This document shows, piece after piece, positions 1 to 5,153 of a stretch of DNA of 9,611 bases. This stretch comes from an uncultured Ruminococcus sp. (GTDB lineage: Bacteria; Bacillota; Clostridia; Oscillospirales; Acutalibacteraceae). The position numbers and the translations under genes are program-made. The notes below the pieces were generated by a model. It saw only the letters and a list, made by a program, of their open reading frames with translations, made no database searches and was not told the DNA's origin. The DNA is taken from positions 1-9,611 of the forward strand of contig CAMGGF010000036.1 of the NCBI GenBank assembly GCA_946055445.1. Reading direction: 5' to 3'. Positions within the stretch are counted from its first letter, which is position 1. Every line of letters starts with the position of its first letter.

Positions 1-649
1 TCCATGTATAATTATCATTACCGCCTATCTCGCCCCAACCAGCGCTTACAATACTTTTTAAAAAATCATCATTTACTGCCTTTTTATCTGTTGTTTGGTT
101 TTCGGTGCATGCATTCATATCTCCAAGAAGAATTGTGTTTCCGGTAACACATGGGATAGCAATATTATGATTATTCACATGCATATTGATGATTGAATAT
201 TTCTTCTCATTTATAATTAATTCTAAAATAGAAATTCTATTTTTCCCCAAAACATTTTTGCCGTTTTTTTCCTGATTTTCGTTTTTTAAATTAGCACATA
301 GCTGTTTTTTTACAATAAATCCAACAGTAAAATGTGTATTCCCACCTAAGTTATTAGGCAGTAATAATTTGTATAATTGTTTATTACTAGCATCTGTCAC
401 TCCTTCTATAGCTGTTTTTATAACATTTCTTTCCTTTTGGGAATATATTAACTCTTGAATAGCTATTACATCATACTTATCACCCTTTAATAAATTCTCC
501 AATCCTGTTTTAGTCAAATTTGTCAGTTCGTTCTTTATAGATTGAATGCTAAACAACTTCTGAGGCAGTCTTGGTCTACGATTAATGGACAACCATGTTT
601 CTCCATTCAAATTAAGTGTTGCTATTTTCAAAACTTGTTTATTTCCCAT
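1..649 (-). CDS. EEP-superfamily nuclease/phosphatase, N-terminal 216 codons (cut by window edge)
   Basis: This is an open frame from an ATG at 649 to the window edge, found by translating the minus strand. AAGGAAG sits 9 bases upstream of the ATG. The protein shows the endonuclease/exonuclease/phosphatase order of motifs: LNLNG (Asn13, metal ligand), YDVIAIQEL (Glu66, metal-binding Glu), NMHVN (His157) and LLGDMNA (Asp177, Asn179, catalytic Asp and Asn). YTW at 214-216 resembles the start of the last block. The final Asp-His block would lie beyond position 1, so the C-terminus is missing here rather than shown to be lost. No signal peptide is visible, so a cytosolic enzyme acting on nucleic acid or another phosphoester is likely, but the substrate cannot be read. 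The gene is strikingly AT-rich with AT-ending codons, unlike every other gene in the window, which suggests horizontal transfer. Family call is firm; role is unknown. Confidence 0.85.
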   Translation of the reverse strand, partial: MGNKQVLKIATLNLNGETWLSINRRPRLPQKLFSIQSIKNELTNLTKTGLENLLKGDKYDVIAIQELIYSQKERNVIKTAIEGVTDASNKQLYKLLLPNNLGGNTHFTVGFIVKKQLCANLKNENQEKNGKNVLGKNRISILELIINEKKYSIINMHVNNHNIAIPCVTGNTILLGDMNACTENQTTDKKAVNDDFLKSIVSAGWGEIGGNDNYTW

Positions 650-719
650 AGTAGAATTCTTCCTTTTTATTATTCCTATCAACTCGCAATATCTGCAATC
701 CATAATGTCAATTAAACCT

Positions 720-823
720 TTAAATCACAGCACATCCTTGATATGTTTCCATTAACCTAAAAGCACTATCAAGGTCGAGTAAGCACTTTTATTACCACGC
801 ACAAAGCTTGTAAAATCAGGCAT
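720..823 (-). pseudogene. Short degenerate reading frame directly after rlmD
   Basis: An ATG at 823 overlaps the last codons of the methyltransferase gene and follows AAGGAG closely. It reads 23 codons (MPDFTSFVRGNKSAYST...) to a TAA at 752-754. If one base were restored near 770, the reading would continue as LDSAFRLMETYQGCAVI to a TAA at 720-722. Either this is the broken remnant of a small gene, possibly brought in with the AT-rich segment, or it is chance. I do not recognise the peptide. Confidence 0.25.
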
Positions 824-1973
824 TTCTCCTTGACATCAATACCACCGTCTCAACGTGGTCCGTATGCGGGAACATATCGACGGGTTGGACTTTTTTGACT
901 TTGTACCCGTTTTTGCAAAGGAACAGCAAATCGCGCTGTTGGGTTTCGGGGTTGCAGGAGATATAGACGATTTTTTCGGGCGAAAGCGTCAAAACAGATG
1001 TCAAAAACGCACGGTCACTACCGGCGCGCGGCGGGTCCATCAGCACCACATCTGCCGTTTCGCCGTTTGCGGCGGCGGCACGCATAAATTCGCCCGCGTC
1101 CGCGCACACAAACCGAATGTTTTGTATATGGTTCAGATTTGCGTTTTCGCGCGCGTCTTTTACGGCGTCTGCATTCACTTCCACGCCGATAACCGCTTTT
1201 GCGTGCGCGGCGGCAAACAGCCCGATGGTGCCCGTGCCGCAGTAGGCATCAATCACGGTTTCCTCGCCGCGAAGGTCGGCAAACGATAATGCGGTTTTGT
1301 ATAAAACCTCGGTTTGTACGGGATTGATTTGGTAAAACGCCTTTGCCGAAATGCGGAAGCGCAAGCCGCACAGTTGTTCTTCGATTTTGCCGTCACCGTA
1401 CAGCACTTCTTCCTTGTCGCCGAGCACCATACTCGTGCGGCGCGGATTTACATTTTGCAAAACCGTGGTGATTTCGGGGTGCGCCTTTAACAGCGCATTG
1501 ACAAATGACCGCTTTTTCGGAAACTCGCGCACACCCGTCACGAGCACCACCATAATCTGCCCGCTTTGAAAGCCGCGCTTGACAAGCACATGACGCAAAA
1601 ATCCCTGCTTTGTGTCGGGATTGTAGGGTTTTAACTTAAAACTTTTCAGCAGTTTTCGCACCGTGCCGATGATTTCGTCGGCTTTTTCGTCCTCGGTCAT
1701 ACAATGTTCCACCGCGACAACTTTGTGCGAAGACGATTGGTATACGCCCGAAATAATTTGCCCGCGGCGGTCCGTGGCAAAAGCCGCCTGCACTTTGTTG
1801 CGGTAGTGATACGGCGTTTCCATACCGATAATGTCTTCCACGCGGCAAAACCGCCCCAACAGCCGAATACATTTGACCTGCTTGTGGCGCAGTTGCTCTT
1901 CATATGTTAAATTTTGCAGTTGACAGCCGCCGCACAGTTTTGCATACGGGCAGCCGTGTTTGGATTTCGCCAA
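816..1973 (-). CDS. rlmD: 23S rRNA (uracil-5)-methyltransferase, RlmD/RumA (RlmCD) family
   Basis: SAM-dependent methylation of a uracil in 23S rRNA to m5U, a cytosolic enzyme of 385 residues. The N-terminus carries the Fe-S cysteines C8, C14, C17 (CPYAKLCGGCQ) with the fourth at C91 (EHC). The Rossmann SAM site is IDAYCGTGTIG (241-251). LMDPPRAG (311-318) is the uracil-pocket motif, ISCNP (338-342) holds the catalytic nucleophile C340, and HVETV (373-377) holds the general base E375. There is no room for an N-terminal TRAM domain. The start is TTG at 1973: AAGAGG lies about 8 bases upstream, and the next ATG (codon 51) would remove three cluster cysteines. The specific uracil (1939 or 747 in E. 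coli numbering, or both as in Bacillus RlmCD) cannot be told from sequence. The gene stands alone with its own promoter and leader. Its 3' end meets an AT-rich segment. Confidence 0.93.
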   Translation of the reverse strand: MAKSKHGCPYAKLCGGCQLQNLTYEEQLRHKQVKCIRLLGRFCRVEDIIGMETPYHYRNKVQAAFATDRRGQIISGVYQSSSHKVVAVEHCMTEDEKADEIIGTVRKLLKSFKLKPYNPDTKQGFLRHVLVKRGFQSGQIMVVLVTGVREFPKKRSFVNALLKAHPEITTVLQNVNPRRTSMVLGDKEEVLYGDGKIEEQLCGLRFRISAKAFYQINPVQTEVLYKTALSFADLRGEETVIDAYCGTGTIGLFAAAHAKAVIGVEVNADAVKDARENANLNHIQNIRFVCADAGEFMRAAAANGETADVVLMDPPRAGSDRAFLTSVLTLSPEKIVYISCNPETQQRDLLFLCKNGYKVKKVQPVDMFPHTDHVETVVLMSRRNA

Positions 1974-2005
1974 GCAAAACGCCTCTTTCTTTGTTTTGTT
2001 CGGGG

Positions 2006-2110
2006 AACGGTAATCATCCGAACCCGATATGGTTTAAAACGGTATATTTCCGCTTGCACTATGTTAAAAATCTCGCCATACTGACGCCCGACAACGGTGA
2101 AAAAGTGAAA
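2006..2110 (-). repeat. Repeated leader element, copy A (in the rlmD leader)
   Basis: The block at 2006-2026 matches 7251-7271 exactly over 21 bases. The block at 2086-2103 matches 7326-7343 at 17 of 18 bases, and the similarity continues to 2110 with short gaps. The 59 bases between the blocks have diverged but can form two hairpins: 2037-2055 (CGG/CCG core) and 2057-2083 (CACTATG with CATACTG, 6 of 7 pairs). The element lies inside the expected rlmD transcript, ending 33 bases before the TTG start. It could be a structured regulatory RNA or a dispersed DNA repeat. I recognise no named RNA family. Confidence 0.7.
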
Positions 2111-2164
2111 ATCCGCCGTAATATCAAATTTTCGGCATATTGTGTTCGACGCTTCTCACCTTAC

Positions 2165-2193
2165 AGTATACCGAAGTTTTGTTAAATTTGCAA
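2165..2193 (-). promoter_or_regulatory. Probable sigma-A promoter of rlmD
   Basis: Read on the minus strand, TTGCAA (2188-2193) is separated by exactly 17 bases from TATACT (2165-2170). That is four of six and five of six matches to the vegetative consensus. Transcription would start near 2158, giving a leader of about 185 bases before the TTG at 1973. Confidence 0.6.
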
Positions 2194-2273
2194 TCGCGAA
2201 CGCATGAAAATCTCGGCGATTTATGTCATTTTGTTGCTTTGTGCGGCAAGCGGTAGGCGCGTATATTTCTTTT

Positions 2274-2299
2274 GCGTAAAAAACCGTATGTTTTTACGC
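2274..2299. other. Orphan hairpin, 9-bp perfect stem
   Basis: GCGTAAAAA (2274-2282) pairs perfectly with TTTTTACGC (2291-2299) around an 8-base loop. No T-run follows on either strand, so it does not look like a terminator. It lies upstream of both divergent promoters, so it could be an operator or simply a palindrome in an AT-rich stretch. Confidence 0.35.
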
Positions 2300-2371
2300 G
2301 GCTTTCCGCGCTGTTGTCAAACTCTACAAATTGGAAATAAATTTTTTGTGCAACAATTTCACTGATTTTTG

Positions 2372-2400
2372 TTTACAAAAAATTTCCCCTGTGTTATACT
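2372..2400 (+). promoter_or_regulatory. Strong sigma-A promoter for the 43-aa peptide gene
   Basis: TTTACA (2372-2377) and TATACT (2395-2400), each five of six matches to consensus, are spaced by exactly 17 bases. Transcription would begin near 2407, leaving a leader of about 40 bases before the ATG at 2446. This is the best promoter in the window. Confidence 0.75.
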
Positions 2401-2445
2401 GTGCATACGAACAAATATTATGTTCAACGGAAGGAGTTGAAACAA

Positions 2446-2577
2446 ATGTTAGAAGCACTCGGCGGGATCATGAACACAATCATGGAAACCCTTGCAAATC
2501 TCGGTGTTGACACTGAAGCAATCAGTGCAGCGATTGAGCCGATCATCGCGCAGATTATGGGCCTTATCGGTATGTAA
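2446..2577 (+). CDS. 43-aa acidic, basic-free amphipathic peptide (unrecognised)
   Basis: ATG at 2446 follows GGAAGGAG at 8 to 9 bases, and the frame ends with TAA at 2575-2577. The 43-residue product begins MLEALGGIMNTIMETL and ends IIAQIMGLIGM. It contains no Lys, Arg or His, has Glu or Asp at 3, 15, 22, 24 and 31, six Met and eight Ile, and no Cys. Two likely amphipathic helices (about 2-18 and 24-41) are joined around LGVD. It has no cleavable signal peptide of normal form, no double-Gly leader and no lipobox. The gene has its own near-consensus promoter and a strong terminator, as expected for an abundant transcript. In length and layout it loosely recalls beta-type phenol-soluble modulins (about 44 aa), but those carry Lys and I see no firm homology. 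It may be a secreted surface-active or bacteriocin-like peptide, or a small membrane-associated regulator. Coding status is well supported; function is not. Confidence 0.75.
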   Translation: MLEALGGIMNTIMETLANLGVDTEAISAAIEPIIAQIMGLIGM

Positions 2578-2595
2578 TTGTAAACCAACGGTTTC

Positions 2596-2628
2596 TCGGC
2601 GGCGCGGCAGTGCGCCGCCGATTTTTTT
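2596..2628 (+). terminator. Rho-independent terminator after the 43-aa gene
   Basis: TCGGCGGCGC (2596-2605) pairs perfectly with GCGCCGCCGA (2612-2621) around a 6-base loop, followed by seven T (2622-2628). The 10-bp stem is very GC-rich. It ends only 17 bases before the lipoprotein start, so it sits between the two plus-strand genes and probably acts as a partial barrier. Confidence 0.9.
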
Positions 2629-2645
2629 ACAGAGGAATACTATAT

Positions 2646-3236
2646 ATGTCTAAACAAATTATTGCGCTCGTTTTACTGGCTTCTATGCTCATTTTGGTTT
2701 TGTTTGGGTGTGGGAAAAAAGAAACAGACCCCACAACAACCGAATCGCCGCGCGTCACGGAAACTGCCGCGGCACAAACCGAACCGACCGTCGCCGCATC
2801 TGCGGCAGACGCACAAAAAGAAACCACAAATTCTGTTGCAACAACCGCTGTGCCGTCGGAAACCACCGCGGCATTCACGATGCCCGAAAAAACCGGCGAT
2901 ATGTATTTCACCGACGATGCAGACAATAAATTCATACAGGCGGTCGTGCAAAAATACGGGTCTGACCCGGCGCGGTTGGCGTGCATCTATGTTGTGCCCG
3001 AGGGCGACAGCAACCATGTGTTTGAATTTAACGGCAAAACCGACAGCAACGGCAAGTTGATTCGCAATAAGCGCACGCTGAAATATGTATATACGCTGAA
3101 TGCGAATTGTTCGGAAATTACGCGCGCAGGCGGCGCAACCGGGAATGACGGGTTAACCGCCGCGCAGGGCTTGGTCATCATGCAACTGACCAAAGAATTG
3201 ATTTTACCGAAATTCGAAGAAGAATTGAATTCGTGA
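2646..3236 (+). CDS. Predicted lipoprotein with Thr/Ala-rich linker (unknown function)
   Basis: The start is ATG at 2646, with AGAGGA 9 bases upstream. An in-frame earlier start at 2610 would lie inside the terminator stem and is rejected. The 196-residue product has a hydrophobic signal sequence (5-20) ending in LFGC, so C22 is the probable lipidated residue; Phe at -2 is less usual. A low-complexity Thr/Ala/Glu/Pro linker (about 26-84) leads to a small folded domain (about 85-196) containing MYFTDDADNKFIQAVVQKYG, a stretch of likely beta strands (LACIYVV, HVFEFNG, TLKYVYTLN) and a final helix. I do not recognise the domain. The protein should be anchored on the outer face of the membrane. 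No promoter fits between the upstream terminator and the start, so expression may depend on read-through from the peptide gene's promoter. This could make the two a functional pair, for example peptide and partner. Confidence 0.82.
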   Translation: MSKQIIALVLLASMLILVLFGCGKKETDPTTTESPRVTETAAAQTEPTVAASAADAQKETTNSVATTAVPSETTAAFTMPEKTGDMYFTDDADNKFIQAVVQKYGSDPARLACIYVVPEGDSNHVFEFNGKTDSNGKLIRNKRTLKYVYTLNANCSEITRAGGATGNDGLTAAQGLVIMQLTKELILPKFEEELNS

Positions 3237-3252
3237 CGCAAATTAACGCGAA

Positions 3253-3281
3253 AAAACCGCCTGTTTTGCACAGGCGGTTTT
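3253..3281. terminator. Bidirectional rho-independent terminator
   Basis: CCGCCTGT (3257-3264) pairs with ACAGGCGG (3270-3277) around a 5-base loop. The stem is extended by A-T pairs to 3253/3281. Runs of A on the left and T on the right give a T-tract on either strand. It serves the lipoprotein gene from the left and spoVT from the right, which converge here. Confidence 0.88.
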
Positions 3282-3301
3282 CTTTTGTTTTCTGCGGGCG
3301 A

Positions 3302-3841
3302 CTAATCCTCGGTCTGCTTGCCTAAAAAGGACGCCGCAACCTGCATCAGTTTTTGCTCTTCGGAAGTCGGCATAGAGCCGTCCTCGCGCAGGAACATCAC
3401 CACCGCGCCCGAAACATCGCCGCCGCCGATAATCGGCAGAGCGATTGCCGCTTCGCGGTGAAAACCTACAAGCGGATACAAAGGTACCGCATCGGGCGAA
3501 GCCGTGTAACTGCCGCGCTCGGACATCAACTGTTCTAAATCCTCGCTGACGCGGCAATCCTGCACTTCGCGTTTTGCCGCCCCTGCCGACGCAATCACAT
3601 GGTCGCGGTCGGTAATCAAGACGGGCAACGCCGTTGCGCGCGCCAACACTTCTGTCAACTGTGTCGCCGTTTCGGGCAACTCACCCATCGGGGAATATTT
3701 TTTGAAAATCACTTCACCGTCCGCCGCGGTAAAAATCTCCAACGGGTCGCCTTCGCGAATGCGCATGGTGCGGCGAATTTCCTTCGGAATGACCACACGG
3801 CCCAAATCATCAATACGGCGAACAATCCCTGTTGCTTTCAT
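3302..3841 (-). CDS. spoVT: Stage V sporulation regulator SpoVT (AbrB-type DNA-binding + GAF)
   Basis: The 179-residue product is almost exactly the length of Bacillus SpoVT. Residues 1-50 (MKATGIVRRIDDLGRVVIPK, then RRTMRIREGDPLEIF) form the swapped-hairpin AbrB/MazE DNA-binding domain. Residues about 55-179 form the GAF-like sensing domain (LITDRDHVIASAGAAK; ALPIIGGGDVSGAVVMF). SpoVT tunes forespore gene expression and spore coat and germination properties, so its presence implies an endospore-forming lineage. The start is ATG at 3841, preceded by AAGGAG at about 10 bases. An ATG eight codons further up overlaps that binding site and is rejected. The gene is monocistronic, divergent from the HTH gene and convergent with the lipoprotein gene. 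I see no convincing sigma-G promoter in the upstream region. Confidence 0.93.
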   Translation of the reverse strand: MKATGIVRRIDDLGRVVIPKEIRRTMRIREGDPLEIFTAADGEVIFKKYSPMGELPETATQLTEVLARATALPVLITDRDHVIASAGAAKREVQDCRVSEDLEQLMSERGSYTASPDAVPLYPLVGFHREAAIALPIIGGGDVSGAVVMFLREDGSMPTSEEQKLMQVAASFLGKQTED

Positions 3842-3963
3842 ATATAAACTTCTCCTTCGTTTCAAAATATTTCTATGCTATTTTCTGCACGAAAGAGGAT
3901 TTTATACAGCACGAAAAATGAAATTTCCTTTCGTTTTTCTGCACCGCAACTTTGCAAAACCGC

Positions 3964-3992
3964 TTGACGAATGTCCGAAAATGTATTATCTT
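3964..3992 (+). promoter_or_regulatory. Possible promoter of the HTH gene
   Basis: TTGACG (3964-3969) lies 17 bases before TATCTT (3987-3992), matching five of six and four of six consensus bases, about 130 bases upstream of the ATG at 4127. The match is moderate and unsupported by other evidence. Confidence 0.35.
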
Positions 3993-4126
3993 TTTTTTGT
4001 ATTCCTTTACACGGATATTCGGTCGCGGAAGATTTGTCGGCTTTTGTTTTGCGCGGGCAATTATAAAAAGTACGAAGTCTGTCGTTGCCGTTTGATGTGA
4101 AAAATGCAGGTAGGGGGCGTGCAAAA

Positions 4127-4552
4127 ATGGGGAAATCAAACGAGGAACTTGTGCAGGAACTTTCGGCCGGCTGTATTTCTTTGGATGCTTTTTTTGCAAC
4201 CAATGCCACAGAATTGGTCAATGAAGAAATCCCCGTTTTTTGGAAAACCCTCGTAAAAAAGTCCGAAATGTCCAAAACCGACATCATTAACCGTGCAGAT
4301 TTTAATTACGGCTACTTTTTTGATATCATCAACGGCAGGAAAATGCCCTCGCGCGACAAACTGATTCGCATTACCGTCGCGATGCAGTGCACCGTAGATG
4401 AATGCCAAAGTGCATTGCGAATCAGCGGCAAATCCGCGTTATATCCGCGGGTACGCCGCGACAGCATTATCATTTATGCGCTTACACACCGTCTTCCCAT
4501 AAGCAATCTCAATGAACTGCTGATTCGGTTCGGCGAACCCCCTTTGCGCTAA
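4127..4552 (+). CDS. Small helix-turn-helix (XRE-like) protein
   Basis: The start is ATG at 4127 with AGGGGG 9 bases upstream. A TTG 14 codons earlier, which would place that binding site inside the gene, is rejected. The 141-residue product has an acidic N-terminal helix (4-36), then an XRE-like HTH (about 36-98: WKTLVKKSEMSKTDIINRA, with DFNYGYFFDIINGRKMPSRD as likely recognition segment). The conserved-looking tail is LYPRVRRDSIIIYAL (105-119) followed by ISNLNELLIRFGEPPL. This layout (HTH, LYPRxRRD, NELL...GEPPL) matches a common but little-studied clostridial family, often seen near serine/threonine kinase genes; no kinase is present here. It stands alone and divergent from spoVT. The target is unknown, and it could bind DNA or act through protein contacts. 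Confidence 0.8.
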   Translation: MGKSNEELVQELSAGCISLDAFFATNATELVNEEIPVFWKTLVKKSEMSKTDIINRADFNYGYFFDIINGRKMPSRDKLIRITVAMQCTVDECQSALRISGKSALYPRVRRDSIIIYALTHRLPISNLNELLIRFGEPPLR

Positions 4553-4605
4553 CCGACGCAGATATCATACATTTCGAAACGAAATATCCCCTTTTTTATA
4601 AGGAA

Positions 4606-4635
4606 CACCCCGTAACGCTGTTGCATTACGGGGTG
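4606..4635. terminator. Hairpin terminator between convergent genes
   Basis: CACCCCGTAA (4606-4615) pairs perfectly with TTACGGGGTG (4626-4635) around a 10-base loop. It lies between the HTH gene (plus) and the channel operon (minus). The flanking T-tracts are short (CTTTC on plus, TTCCTTAT on minus), so efficiency is uncertain, but the location suits a shared terminator. Confidence 0.65.
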
Positions 4636-4663
4636 CTTTCATACCGTACGAAAACGATTTGCA

Positions 4664-5134
4664 TTATTTTGCAAGCAAGTACCATTCTCCGTCTATTTTT
4701 TCAAGATATAACTCGCCGCTGTCTTCTGTTCGTTCACCGTCAACCGTTAAAATCAAATTTACGCTTGCCGTTGCATAATCGCCGTCAATTTCCACATCTT
4801 TAACATCAATTTTCATTTGCGGCAATTCTCCGATATCCTCATCTCCATAGGCTTGCGCAAACGGAATGACTGCCAACGCAATATTAAACATATCCGTAGG
4901 GGTCAGGCCGAGAAAATAATTCATTGCGCTGGAAACGCCCTGATACATCGCTTGCACCTTCGGCTCGAAGCACGCAACCATTTCCTCAATTTGTGCGTTG
5001 TTATATGCACTTTCAAACCGTTTTATTGTGCGTTTCGGCGTGGCGCGATTGGCAATCAGCAAGCCGCCGCCACCGACCACAACCACCACGGACAAAACAA
5101 TCGCAATCACTTTTACCGATAAAACTTTTTTCAT
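4664..5134 (-). CDS. Membrane-anchored protein with NTF2/DUF4878-like domain
   Basis: The start is ATG at 5134, with GGAGAAGGA ending 9 bases upstream. The upstream TTG at 5173 would overlap the end of the channel gene and lacks its own site. The 156-residue product has a single N-terminal membrane segment (about 8-28, VKVIAIVLSVVVVVGGGGLL) with no lipobox Cys or clear cleavage site. The external domain (32-156) starts TPKRTIKRFESAYNNAQIEEM and ends with paired strands (DVKDVEIDGDYATASVNLIL, GELYLEKIDGEWYLLAK). That pattern is typical of NTF2-like/DUF4878 lipoprotein-type domains. It is 19 bases after the channel gene on the same strand, so it is probably co-transcribed and may be an accessory or sensor protein for the channel. 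This partnership is inference only. Confidence 0.8.
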   Translation of the reverse strand: MKKVLSVKVIAIVLSVVVVVGGGGLLIANRATPKRTIKRFESAYNNAQIEEMVACFEPKVQAMYQGVSSAMNYFLGLTPTDMFNIALAVIPFAQAYGDEDIGELPQMKIDVKDVEIDGDYATASVNLILTVDGERTEDSGELYLEKIDGEWYLLAK

Positions 5135-5153
5135 TGAAACCAATCCTTCTCCG

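Larger units (their letters stand above)
1974..2445. other. Divergent intergenic region between rlmD and the small peptide gene
   Basis: This 472-base stretch holds two outward-facing promoters: rlmD on minus at 2165-2193, and the peptide gene on plus at 2372-2400. It also holds the ~185-base rlmD leader with one copy of a repeated element (2006-2110) and an orphan hairpin at 2274-2299. No credible coding frame with a ribosome binding site is seen. Confidence 0.7.

Noticed and set aside
1904..2185. Plus-strand 93-codon frame upstream of rlmD
   Set aside because: It runs antisense through the rlmD 5' end, leader repeat and promoter, and lacks a ribosome binding site.
3842..3960. Sigma-G promoter for spoVT
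   Set aside because: TGTATA with GAAAATA at 17 bases is only a weak match to the sigma-G consensus, so it is not listed as a feature.
4565..4596. ATTTCG/CGAAAT hairpin followed by a T-run after the HTH gene
   Set aside because: The stem is only 6 bp and AT-rich. The stronger GC stem at 4606-4635 is the better terminator.
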